From Winogradskyella sp. UBA3174 (GTDB lineage Bacteria; Bacteroidota; Bacteroidia; Flavobacteriales; Flavobacteriaceae): DNA of 64,000 bases. Shown in pieces: positions 48,379-56,639 of this stretch (within the stretch, counting starts at the first letter, position 1; every line of letters begins with the position of its first letter). The notes beneath the pieces were generated by a model, which was not told the DNA's origin, made no database searches, and was given only the letters and a program-made list of their open reading frames with translations. The translations under genes and the position numbers were made by a program. The stretch is taken from NCBI RefSeq assembly GCF_002364335.1, contig NZ_DEXW01000061.1:1-64000 (forward strand), in the 5' to 3' direction.

Positions 48379-48714
48379 ATGAAAACAATAGACTGGACAA
48401 GAGATGAACTCGTAGCATACATTTTACTGTTTGCGGCAAATTCAGATTTTAAAGAAGATCCAAAAGAAAAAGAGATGATTCTCGCTTTGGTAGATAAAAA
48501 TACCTTCCAAGAGATTTATGATGAATTTCATACGGATAATGATTACCGTAGTATCAAAAAAATAACTATTAGTCTAGAACAGCACAATTACAGTGAAGAT
48601 GATATAGATGTATTGTTAGAAGATATAAAAGTTCTTTTTTATATTGATGATGATTTTAGTATCAACGAACAGATTATGTTTCGTTTTTTAGAAAAACTTC
48701 TAAAGAACTCGTAA
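48379..48714 (+). CDS. Small acidic TerB-like helical protein
   Basis: This is a 111-residue acidic protein of helices (TRDELVAYILLFAANSDFKEDPKEKEMILALVD, then FSINEQIMFRFLEKLLKN). The length, helix pattern and acidic loop with D-x-x-x-x-x-x-E placement resemble the TerB-like fold, often a metal-binding or adaptor protein. That is a weak family call. Its stop codon overlaps the next start as TAATG, which argues for a functional tie with the amidohydrolase gene. Confidence 0.7.
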   Translation: MKTIDWTRDELVAYILLFAANSDFKEDPKEKEMILALVDKNTFQEIYDEFHTDNDYRSIKKITISLEQHNYSEDDIDVLLEDIKVLFYIDDDFSINEQIMFRFLEKLLKNS

Positions 48715-49544
48715 TGCAAAGACTTTCCGTTGATTCCATTATAGCTAAAATAGAATCTGAAGAAACCTTTCACGCAATTTCAGAGGACTATTCATTTACC
48801 TTAAAAATAGATAACTATGTAGCATATGCTTGCGCAGCAGTGCATGATGGTCACCAATTTAGAAAAGAACTTTGGAGCAATTGTTTACATAGCGAATACG
48901 ATAGGTGGTACGAGGAAGATCCAGAAACTAAAAATATGGTGATTTCGCATCCAATTTTAATTGCAAGTTGTGATTCGCGTTTCGAATATGATTTGAATCG
49001 TGTACCAGAAGAAGCTGTTTTTGAAACCGCTTGGGGAAAGCAACTTTGGAAAACCCCGTTATCCGATGCCCAAAAAACAGAGAGTCTAAAGAAACATACT
49101 AAATTTTATAAAGTGGTACATGCGCTAATCTCTAAGCTTGAAGAAAAGTTTGGTGTTGCTATAATTTACGATATGCATAGTTATAATTGGCAACGATGGG
49201 ATAGGGAAGTGCCAACTTGGAATTTAGGAACATCTAACATAGATAATAAGCGTTTTGGTAACCAAGTAGAATTGTGGAGAGAAGCTTTAGAACATATTGA
49301 ATTACCTCATAGTATTAAACAAACTGCAAAAATTAATGATACGTTTCAAGGGAACGGTTATTTTCTAAAATATATTACCAATAACTTTAATAATACTTTA
49401 GTTTTGGCAACGGAAATTGCAAAAGTATATTGCGACGAATACCATCAAATTAATTATCCGGAAGTAGTATTTGCTGTAGAAAAGCAATTACAAACACTAC
49501 TACCAAAACATGCCAACCAATTTTACAATAGCTTTAGAAACTAA
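48714..49544 (+). CDS. N-formylglutamate amidohydrolase-like enzyme
   Basis: This is a 276-residue protein of the N-formylglutamate amidohydrolase (FGase) superfamily. Probable metal-ligand and active-site stretches are AAVHDGHQFRKEL near 37-49, IIYDMHSYNWQRWDREVPTWNLGTSN near 142-167, and TFQGNGYF near 208-215. The family hydrolyses N-acyl-glutamate, and relatives act on peptide or N-acyl substrates. It is not in a histidine-degradation setting: no hut genes are present. It is coupled on both sides by one-base stop/start overlaps, so it should act together with the TerB-like and QEGLA proteins. Confidence 0.8.
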   Translation: MQRLSVDSIIAKIESEETFHAISEDYSFTLKIDNYVAYACAAVHDGHQFRKELWSNCLHSEYDRWYEEDPETKNMVISHPILIASCDSRFEYDLNRVPEEAVFETAWGKQLWKTPLSDAQKTESLKKHTKFYKVVHALISKLEEKFGVAIIYDMHSYNWQRWDREVPTWNLGTSNIDNKRFGNQVELWREALEHIELPHSIKQTAKINDTFQGNGYFLKYITNNFNNTLVLATEIAKVYCDEYHQINYPEVVFAVEKQLQTLLPKHANQFYNSFRN

Positions 49545-50704
49545 TGTCCCAAATAAAAATAACAGAAGAATTTCAAGATTTATTTGATATTGATAGCAAT
49601 CTTAATAGATTGGTTAAAAATATTGAATTGCTGAACTATGTTAATCCTTTAAATATTGCGTCAGAAAAGAAGAAATTTTATTCCTCAAAATACAACTACG
49701 AACCTCAGTTTAAGTATCCAAAAATTAAATTCAACGGTTATAAACTACATCGCTTATTTTTCTCTCAACGTTTAGAGCGGATAGAAGATGAGGACATTAG
49801 ACAATTATATGAAGATATTATTTATGAGTACTCTGGTTTAATAGAATGTATTGAAACGATTGGGAAAGGACGAAAATTTTATTTTAATAGTTTAAAAAGT
49901 TTTGGCACTCCAACCGAAAAAGATATTGAAAATGCTAAGTTTATTTTGCGTTTTGATGATGCTGAATTTGACCAAGAAATGCTGCCGCTTTATAATGTAG
50001 ACGAAGCAAAACACTATTTTGAAGACTACTCTAAGCGTTATGATTTTGATTATAATATAAGAATCTCAAATAACCTTTCTGCTGTAGCTATGGTGTTAAA
50101 TAGCACTCAAACATTGGTGTTACGTAAAAGTCATAAGTTTAGTTTAAACCAGCTTAAAGTATTAACTAATCATGAGATTGGTGTGCATATGGTTACGACT
50201 TTTAATGGACTTTCACACCCACTTAAAGTATTTTCTAATGGCTTGCCAAATAATGTAGAAACTCAAGAAGGTTTAGCAGTCTATTCAGAATTTATGAGTG
50301 GTTGTTTAACTATGGATCGTTTAAAGGAATTGGCTTTTAGAGTCATTGCTGTAGATAGTTTAAATAAAGGTTATGATTTCTCAGACACCTTTCATTTATT
50401 ACATAATCAACATAAACTAAACAGAGATAAAGCCTTCGGTATTACACTTAGAGTACACAGAGGTGGTGGTTTTACTAAAGATCACTTATACCTTTCTGGT
50501 TTACGTAATACCTATAAATATGCTCAAAACGGTAAAGATTTAGGTATTTTGCTTACAGGAAAAGTTAGTGAAGAGTATATACCAACCATAGAAAAAATGC
50601 AAAGTCTAGGTTTAGCAACACCTCCAAAGCATTTTACAGATGCCTATGTTACAAACAATAACAAGAATACTAATTTAGATTTTATACTGCGAAGTTTGAA
50701 GTAA
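49544..50704 (+). CDS. QEGLA-motif/DUF1704 zinc metallopeptidase (MATCAP-like family)
   Basis: This is a 386-residue member of TIGR02421/DUF1704, named 'flavohemoglobin expression-modulating QEGLA motif protein'. The HExxxH zinc site is visible as HEIGVH at about 210-215. The QEGLA motif (TQEGLAVYSE) at about 239-248 supplies a further ligand. Eukaryotic relatives (MATCAP) remove C-terminal tyrosine from tubulin, so a carboxypeptidase-like activity is a good family-level guess; the bacterial substrate is unknown. Its start overlaps the amidohydrolase stop as TAATG. The name reflects annotation history and says little about its role here. Confidence 0.85.
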   Translation: MSQIKITEEFQDLFDIDSNLNRLVKNIELLNYVNPLNIASEKKKFYSSKYNYEPQFKYPKIKFNGYKLHRLFFSQRLERIEDEDIRQLYEDIIYEYSGLIECIETIGKGRKFYFNSLKSFGTPTEKDIENAKFILRFDDAEFDQEMLPLYNVDEAKHYFEDYSKRYDFDYNIRISNNLSAVAMVLNSTQTLVLRKSHKFSLNQLKVLTNHEIGVHMVTTFNGLSHPLKVFSNGLPNNVETQEGLAVYSEFMSGCLTMDRLKELAFRVIAVDSLNKGYDFSDTFHLLHNQHKLNRDKAFGITLRVHRGGGFTKDHLYLSGLRNTYKYAQNGKDLGILLTGKVSEEYIPTIEKMQSLGLATPPKHFTDAYVTNNNKNTNLDFILRSLK

Positions 50705-50710
50705 GGCCTT

Positions 50711-52558
50711 ATGCGTAAACATTTAGTTTTTTTGATCTTATTTTTTGTTTTGTCTCATGTTACGGCTCAAGTCAAATCTATCAATGAATCAGGTAGTTCA
50801 GAATACTTTATCGAAATTTTACAAGATTCTAAAAACTTAAAGTATTCAGAAATTCTTGAAACTTATAATACATATATTGAAAAAAACCCAGAACAAATTA
50901 TAAGCCAAATAGAGCGTTGTAAATTCATAGGAAACTCTAGTTATGATGTTTATGAAGATTACAACCCTAACTATGATGAGATGATAGATTGTATTGATAA
51001 TCTAATTAATCGTTATCCGGAAAATCCAGAGGTTTTACTTTACAAGTTAGAATACACTTGGAGCGACGAGCGTAAAAATTTAATTGCTGATGCTTTAATT
51101 AGTTTAGAGAAGAACAAGGATAATTGGACCTATAATCATCAGAGTAGATTGTATGAGTTTGCTTTTAATTACCATATAGAAGATAATGATGATTTAGCTA
51201 TAATGTATGCAAAAAGAGCTGAAAGATTTAGTGACAGTCTAGACTTATCAGTCGAAATTTCGGAAGCTTATTTACGATTAGGTAAAACTAAAAAGGCTAA
51301 AGATGCTTTAATGAATGCCTTGTTTTATGACAGTAAATACGGATGGGTGCTAAAACGTAAAGGCGACTTATTGGTCGATTTTGAAGAAATTGATGAGGCT
51401 GTAAAAATGTTTGAACGCGCTAGTATTAAAGATTCAACGCTCACAAATAACGAAAGTTTATATAAGATATTTCTTGAGCGTAATAAGATTGATGAAGCAC
51501 GTAATTACCTCGTAAAGGACACGATAGAAGAATGGGAGAAAGCTGGTAAGATTCAGAAGTTATTAAATCACGATATTTCTTATTCATCATTTGATACTTC
51601 TATTATAAGCTATAGACGTATGCAAGATCTAAGTTATAATGATGATTTTTTTGGTGTAAAACGTATACGTTTGTTTTTTAAATCCCCATTTCAATTATGG
51701 ACATGGAATGAAATAACTCATATACTCTTGCTAGTTTTAGCCGTATTTACGCTCTTTGTTGTGCCATACTTATGGATTTTACCAGTTTATAGTGCGAAGA
51801 AGTTTTTCAGAATTAAACTGAACAAAAAGTTAATTGATGTAGATTGGAATTTAAGACACTTTTGGCTTATTAGTTTTGTGTATTTGATTTCTCAATTTAT
51901 TTTAATTTTGTGTTTTTACTATCAAGATTTTATTAATGCTTATTTGGAGGTTGCTTATTTATATGGAGTAGAGACCTTTAATGAAATTGAAGTTATCTCT
52001 GCCAATTCTAATTTATTTTTCTTTTTTCTAATGCTTTGTTTTACAGCGTTATTTTTAAATAAAAGACGAATTAAATTTGTTTTCAACACCACTTTTGGCC
52101 TCGGAAAAATCATTCTATATGCTATAGGTTTTGTTATTGTAAACGCCATAGTGATTAGAATAGTTACTAATTTGTTTGGTGCGGAGGATACTATTGCTGT
52201 AATGCAAACTCTAAATTCTAGAGCAGAAATAGATAATGTACTTTCTCAATATGGTTTCAGCGTTGCTTTCTTTTCAGTTGCTGTAATTGTACCATTATAT
52301 GAAGAAATCATTTTTAGAGGAATTATACTTAGTAGTATTGAAAAGCATATAGGTTTTTTAGGTGCAAATATTATACAAGCCTCTTTATTTTCATTGGTAC
52401 ACATGAGTTTTCAACTGTTCTTGTACTATTTTATTTTTGGGCTTATAACAGGTTATATGGTAAAAAAATCTGAAGGCTTATTTGTAGGGTTTGTATTCCA
52501 TGCAGTTAATAATTTTCTCGTATTAGTATCTATTGCTTTTTTATCTAGCATTCAATAG
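50711..52558 (+). CDS. TPR plus CPBP-type intramembrane protease
   Basis: This is a 615-residue protein with a signal peptide (about 1-20, ending SHVTAQ). A helical repeat region follows (about 30-290, TPR-like: LDLSVEISEAYLRLGKTKKAKDALMNALF, KRKGDLLVDFEEIDEAVKMFERA). The rest is eight or so membrane helices. The CPBP (Abi/CAAX-like) motifs are EEIIFRG near 530-536, SLVHMS near 560-565 and FHAVNNF near 594-600. CPBP proteases cut membrane or prenylated substrates. The large periplasmic TPR part, unusual in the family, may dock a partner. Start is six bases after the QEGLA gene stop. Confidence 0.85.
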   Translation: MRKHLVFLILFFVLSHVTAQVKSINESGSSEYFIEILQDSKNLKYSEILETYNTYIEKNPEQIISQIERCKFIGNSSYDVYEDYNPNYDEMIDCIDNLINRYPENPEVLLYKLEYTWSDERKNLIADALISLEKNKDNWTYNHQSRLYEFAFNYHIEDNDDLAIMYAKRAERFSDSLDLSVEISEAYLRLGKTKKAKDALMNALFYDSKYGWVLKRKGDLLVDFEEIDEAVKMFERASIKDSTLTNNESLYKIFLERNKIDEARNYLVKDTIEEWEKAGKIQKLLNHDISYSSFDTSIISYRRMQDLSYNDDFFGVKRIRLFFKSPFQLWTWNEITHILLLVLAVFTLFVVPYLWILPVYSAKKFFRIKLNKKLIDVDWNLRHFWLISFVYLISQFILILCFYYQDFINAYLEVAYLYGVETFNEIEVISANSNLFFFFLMLCFTALFLNKRRIKFVFNTTFGLGKIILYAIGFVIVNAIVIRIVTNLFGAEDTIAVMQTLNSRAEIDNVLSQYGFSVAFFSVAVIVPLYEEIIFRGIILSSIEKHIGFLGANIIQASLFSLVHMSFQLFLYYFIFGLITGYMVKKSEGLFVGFVFHAVNNFLVLVSIAFLSSIQ

Positions 52559-52765
52559 AATAAACCCCAAAGCTAAATGTTTCTGTCTATCATTTTCACT
52601 GACACTAATAAGAGGTTAGACACGTCTCTAAATAGAATCTGACTCATTCCTTACTAACTGAAGTAAGGGGCAGACCAACATCATCTTGCTTTGAGGTTTC
52701 TAATTACTAAGCTTAAAACTAATATCTTAAAAAGCTTAGAACTAAGTTATGCTCATTAATAGAAT

Positions 52766-52799
52766 AAAAAAACCAATACGGAGTGTATTTGGCTTTTTT
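52766..52799. terminator. Bidirectional terminator between CPBP and MuiA-type genes
   Basis: AAAAAACCAATAC pairs with GTATTTGGCTTTTTT with one bulge around GGAGT, flanked by A and T runs. It separates the converging CPBP-protease and MuiA-type transcripts. The remaining bases of 52559-52826 show nothing I can identify. Confidence 0.65.
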
Positions 52800-52826
52800 G
52801 ATTCGTAAACTCTTCTTTTCACTGAG

Positions 52827-54962
52827 TTAAAGGTTAACGCGTTTTCCTTTCGGATATTTTACAGAATAAGAATGTTTTACTTTGTCTGATTCTCCGCTTT
52901 TTAAATTCAGAGTCCAAGTAAGTAGCCCTTTGTCTTTGTCGTATACAGAAGTTCCGGTTTCTATATCGTCTAACTTAATGGCTTTGTTTTGGGTGATAGG
53001 AATTCTATCTATAAGTGTTAATCGAATATCGGATTGTTTGTTGTTTTTAATTTCAATATCAAAACCTTTATATACAATTTTATTACTGCCAATAAATGTG
53101 GTTTTTTTAAAGTCTTTTAGTTGTGTACGTTTTACAATAATATTGGGATCTACACCAAGTGAAATGGTTAAACTATCTGATATAGCACTTGGGTTTATAT
53201 TTGTTTTACCAGAATAACTGCCCTCAAAGTAAACATTGGCTTCTGCAGGCAATAGGTTGTATTGTTCCCAGTTTCCAATTTTAGCAGTTAAGAATACATT
53301 TTCATTTAAAACAGGTGCAGCAAAATAATCGTAAGTAGCTGGTACACTAAATTGGTCTATTTCTATAACGGTTACATCTCCGTCTGAAGGTATGCTGTAC
53401 TTTTTGTCAATTTCGAAACGTGTATTGGTAATGCCAGTTTCAATCGTAATTCCTAAATTATTCTTTTTGCTTTCAGAACCACTTTTTAGAGTTATTAAAA
53501 CTACACCATTAGCAGCTCTAGCTCCATATATTGCTGTTGCTTCAGCATCTTTTAAGATAGTTGTGTTTTTTATATCACCTGCTTTTAGATTATTTAAACT
53601 ACTAGTATTTACTAAGGGAACACCATCAACTATATAAAGAGGAGATCTGTTTCCGTTTATAGACCCAAATCCTCTAATTCTTATAGAAGAACTAGAACCA
53701 GGCTGACCAGATGAATTACTATATGTTATACCAGCAGCTTCACCTGCTAAAGATTGTGACACACCCGAATAAGATTGCTTGGGCGAGGTACCATAACCAA
53801 AAACAACGACTTCGTCTAATTGTGCTCCTTCATCTAATGTTACATTCATAAGGCTCGAGTGAATAGGTAATTCTTCAGTATTCATACCAACATAAGAATA
53901 AATTAATGTATTACCATTAGTTGTTCTTAACGTATAACGACCATCAAAATCTGTTTGTGCGCCATTAGAAGTTCCTTTTTCAATAACACTTGCACCTGGT
54001 AATGGCAAACCATCGCTAGATGTGGTAACGATACCAGAAACCATTTTCACCAAAGGATTGTGTTTATAATTGTAACTTCTTGTGGCACGTTGAGATTCGT
54101 AATTACTATAGGCGTTTATAAAGTTTAAATATTTTGCGTTTATAATTGGTTTTTCATTATTTGTGTTTGGATCACTAGTAGATAATGCCAAGTTAACATC
54201 AGACCAATCGCAACCAGAATTTTGAAAGACATGCGCTTTATATTCTAGGTTTATTGGGCTATTAATCTTATCTGCTTTTAAATCGTAAATAGGAAACCAA
54301 CCTGCATTTTTAATATTGTAAGTGATTTTTAAATCTAATAATGTTGAGATATCACTATTCAATTTTAGTTTAATCTCACCAGTTTGCACTTTATTATCAA
54401 CATTAAACTCTGCCAATTGCCTTTTAATATCAACTTGTTTTTCTTGATGACTTCTAATCTCAGAATTAGATTTATTAATGGCCACTTTTAATTCAGTAAT
54501 ACGTGTTCTGTAATAAGCGGCAAAGGTTTTTAGTTTTTCCAAACTCACGACTTCTGTTTCATTACCTAAGCGTTTATTATTCTGAATTAGACTCAACTCT
54601 TCGTTATAACCAGCGATTAAATCGTACTCATATTGAGTTTTGTTATCAAAGCTTTTCAACTCATCTTGTAGACCTAAAATAGAATCACTTTGCTTTTGTT
54701 TAGACAAATAATTGATACCATAATTAATAGATAGTATAGATGTGTTTTTTAGTCCAGAAATTTGAATACTACTTTCTTCAATGTAAGGAGATAAACCATT
54801 AAGGGTATGCGCTGTAGTTCCTGGTTTTAAACTTAATTTAGTCGTTCTGTTAATTTCAGCACCATCTAAATAAACGGTGACATCTGTTATTTTACTTTCT
54901 TGCTGTGCATTTATGTATTGTATGCTCAATACAATAAGCATAATTTGTACTAGTTTTTTCAT
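52827..54962 (-). CDS. MuiA-type DUF4139 protein with inserted SusC carboxypeptidase-like and TonB-plug domains
   Basis: This is a 711-residue secreted protein (signal about 1-20, ending NAQ). Residues about 22-120 form the N-terminal DUF4140 domain (ITDVTVYLDGAEINRT). A coiled coil spans about 90-190, and DUF4139 starts near 205. At about 305-390 a carboxypeptidase-like regulatory domain is inserted (GIVTTSSDGLPLPGASV). At about 390-495 comes a SusC-type plug: LDEVVVFGYGTS, RIRGFGSING, PLYIVDGVPL, ILKDAEATAIYGARAANGVVLIT. DUF4139 then resumes to residue 711. There is no beta-barrel, so it is not a transporter. Whether it touches TonB or a SusC barrel is unknown. Confidence 0.85.
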   Translation of the reverse strand: MKKLVQIMLIVLSIQYINAQQESKITDVTVYLDGAEINRTTKLSLKPGTTAHTLNGLSPYIEESSIQISGLKNTSILSINYGINYLSKQKQSDSILGLQDELKSFDNKTQYEYDLIAGYNEELSLIQNNKRLGNETEVVSLEKLKTFAAYYRTRITELKVAINKSNSEIRSHQEKQVDIKRQLAEFNVDNKVQTGEIKLKLNSDISTLLDLKITYNIKNAGWFPIYDLKADKINSPINLEYKAHVFQNSGCDWSDVNLALSTSDPNTNNEKPIINAKYLNFINAYSNYESQRATRSYNYKHNPLVKMVSGIVTTSSDGLPLPGASVIEKGTSNGAQTDFDGRYTLRTTNGNTLIYSYVGMNTEELPIHSSLMNVTLDEGAQLDEVVVFGYGTSPKQSYSGVSQSLAGEAAGITYSNSSGQPGSSSSIRIRGFGSINGNRSPLYIVDGVPLVNTSSLNNLKAGDIKNTTILKDAEATAIYGARAANGVVLITLKSGSESKKNNLGITIETGITNTRFEIDKKYSIPSDGDVTVIEIDQFSVPATYDYFAAPVLNENVFLTAKIGNWEQYNLLPAEANVYFEGSYSGKTNINPSAISDSLTISLGVDPNIIVKRTQLKDFKKTTFIGSNKIVYKGFDIEIKNNKQSDIRLTLIDRIPITQNKAIKLDDIETGTSVYDKDKGLLTWTLNLKSGESDKVKHSYSVKYPKGKRVNL

Positions 54963-55348
54963 GATAGCTTTTATTTTGTTTAAGTCAAAACTAGAGCTAA
55001 TAAGCAGTTTAATAAATCTAAAATGAGTAAGGCAATACTAATATGAAGTAAAAGGAACTTTTCAATGAGTTTGTTGTTCTTAACTGTACAACTTGTAGAT
55101 GATTTTTGCACAACTTTAATTTTAAACAATTAAAATGTTCATATAACGAGTTTTTTGCAACTAGATTAGTTGTTCTTATATCTTTGAACCAACAAAATAA
55201 TGTGCTAATAATCAATTCATTATTTTCCCTCATTATAATTGAATTGAATTGAATTGAATTGAAATTTAATTTTTGTTTAGATTAAATTAGTTTTAAGTAA
55301 ATTGTTAATTTAAAAAAGCCTTTCAGAATGTATGCTGAAAGGCTTTTT
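54963..55348. repeat. 386-base gap with (AATTG)5 microsatellite at 55237-55261
   Basis: The gap has no convincing gene; a 71-codon minus-strand frame inside it has a biased, non-protein-like composition. It holds five exact AATTG units at 55237-55261 and the terminator at 55312-55350. The promoter of the MuiA-type gene probably lies within the first 150 bases, but I see no clean consensus. Confidence 0.7.
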
Positions 55349-55350
55349 TT
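55312..55350. terminator. Strong bidirectional terminator after the DCC-family gene
   Basis: A 15-bp perfect stem (55312-55326 with 55335-55349; core GCCTTTCAG/CTGAAAGGC) with an 8-base loop, and A/T runs. It begins at the stop codon of the DCC-family gene. Confidence 0.9.
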
Positions 55351-55771
55351 ATGCAATAAATTTAGATTTTAATTCTGGTGTAGGTATCATACAAGCATCT
55401 TTTTTTCCATACCATTTGTAGCGGTTTTTTGCTATATAACTGTAAACCCAATTTCTAATAAAAGTTGGTATTATAAAGAACACAACCATTAAATTAGTAG
55501 GGAAACTTAAATGTTTAGAAATATGTAATGCAGCTGAAGATTTATATATAATTGAATTATTAATAGGGTTATAAAGTAGTATAGAATCTGTTTTAGACCT
55601 ATCTATATTAAATTCATTTAAAACAGATTGTCCTATTTCACTTTGAAGCGGTGCAAATAAAAATCTATTTTTTTTATCTCGTTTTATAACATACAAAACA
55701 CTAGAATTGCAAAGATTACAGACTCCGTCAAACAGTATTAATAGCTTATCTTTAGGTATATTATATATCAC
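55349..55771 (-). CDS. Thiol-disulfide oxidoreductase-like DCC-family protein (DUF393)
   Basis: This is a 140-residue protein of the DCC (DUF393) family, named from the D-x-x-C-x-x-C motif. Here it reads FDGVCNLC at about residues 14-21. The family is thioredoxin-like; function is unproven. The start is a GTG at 55769-55771, because no in-frame ATG lies near. The -7-like box TATCTTTG at 55776-55783 ends five bases upstream, implying a leaderless transcript if used. The segment VVFFIIPTFIRNWVYSYIAKNRYKWYG near the end may be membrane-associated. Confidence 0.88.
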   Translation of the reverse strand: MIYNIPKDKLLILFDGVCNLCNSSVLYVIKRDKKNRFLFAPLQSEIGQSVLNEFNIDRSKTDSILLYNPINNSIIYKSSAALHISKHLSFPTNLMVVFFIIPTFIRNWVYSYIAKNRYKWYGKKDACMIPTPELKSKFIA

Positions 55772-55775
55772 ATTG

Positions 55776-55783
55776 CAAAGATA
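55776..55783 (-). promoter_or_regulatory. Predicted -7 box (TATCTTTG) touching the DCC-family start
   Basis: On the minus strand TATCTTTGCAATG lies so close to the GTG start that transcription would start at or a few bases before it. It supports either a leaderless mRNA or a wrongly chosen start. Confidence 0.4.
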
Positions 55784-55793
55784 AGTCTTATGA

Positions 55794-56605
55794 TTATAAT
55801 GAATTTAAAAATTGAGTTAAATTGTCTTCTTTGTTTAAAGTTAGCTTTTTCTTTAGTCTATATTTAGTATTGAAGCGATTTCCTTCGTAGAAAGATTCAT
55901 TCTTAAAAATGATGCTAGATGTATTCCTTTTCAGAAATACCGTCGGCTATGGCTTTTGTTTTATTATCAAAGTTATTATGTACTTCTGTGAAATAAGATT
56001 TAAAAACTTCCCAACCTTTGTCTTCCGCGCTTTCCTTTTTTAGGTGCAATACTAAATGTCTAAATTCTATTATAAATAATTCTGGATATTTTTTTATCTT
56101 TTCTAAATTATCTTTCAATTATTGAATGAAGCTACTTTTCTGAACTAAGTGTAAAGTCTTATAGGTCATCTATTTCTATTTAAAAGCTATCTCTTGTTTT
56201 TCGCGTTCAGTTTTATTCTTTTTTATTCGTTGTTTAAAACCGAAATAGAGTAGTGATGCAATACTTAGAAATGAAAACATGCCTATATCATAAAGGGTCT
56301 TGGTAAGTTTCTAGTTTTCTGCTTTAGCGTTTAATGTTTTTATTTCTTCGTCTTGTAAGGCAATCTCGGATACTTTTTTTTGCGATGTCAAATTTGGTTT
56401 GTAACTCATCAAACTTAGTTCCCTTTTATTTATTATAAAGACTATCCTGCTATTATTTTGTTGGTTTCTTGGTATTGTAATGCGCTCACAAAATCACCTT
56501 TCGTTTTAGTTAAAGCTTCAGTATAGCTTTTCTCACTATAATACATCTTTCCTAGTGCCAGATTTATCGTAGATAGACTAAACTCTTGATAGTCAATAAA
56601 AAATT
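55794..56605 (-). pseudogene. TPR/LuxR-type transcriptional regulator remnant
   Basis: Pieces of one protein appear in order in different frames on the minus strand. From the upper end these are TPR residues (FIDYQEFSLSTINLALGKMYY ... ALQYQETNKIIA), then a coiled-coil FDELQTKFDIAKK, then a membrane segment (MFSFLSIASLLYFGFKQRIKKNK). Next is a DNA-binding part, PELFIIEFRHLVLHLKKESAEDKGWEVFKSYF. It ends near a LASFLRMNLSTKEIASILN stretch and a KKKLTLNKEDNLTQFL tail, stop at 55794-55796. Several frameshifts and stops interrupt it, about ten codons of the recognition region are deleted, and the N-terminal half is gone. The intact form is a membrane-anchored two-component-like regulator common in Flavobacteria. 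The 67-codon open piece at 55915-56118 is a fragment of it, not a gene. Confidence 0.8.
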
Positions 56606-56639
56606 AGAATTGTTAGAGAGTCTAATGGTTTAGAAAGTT

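Noticed and set aside
55018..55233. 71-codon minus-strand frame
   Set aside because: Composition is unlike protein (many Asn, Leu and Cys at random), no start context, and it occupies the gap with the microsatellite.
55915..56118. 67-codon frame as a stand-alone gene
   Set aside because: Its sequence is the DNA-binding part of the broken TPR/LuxR regulator, with matching pieces before and after it in other frames.
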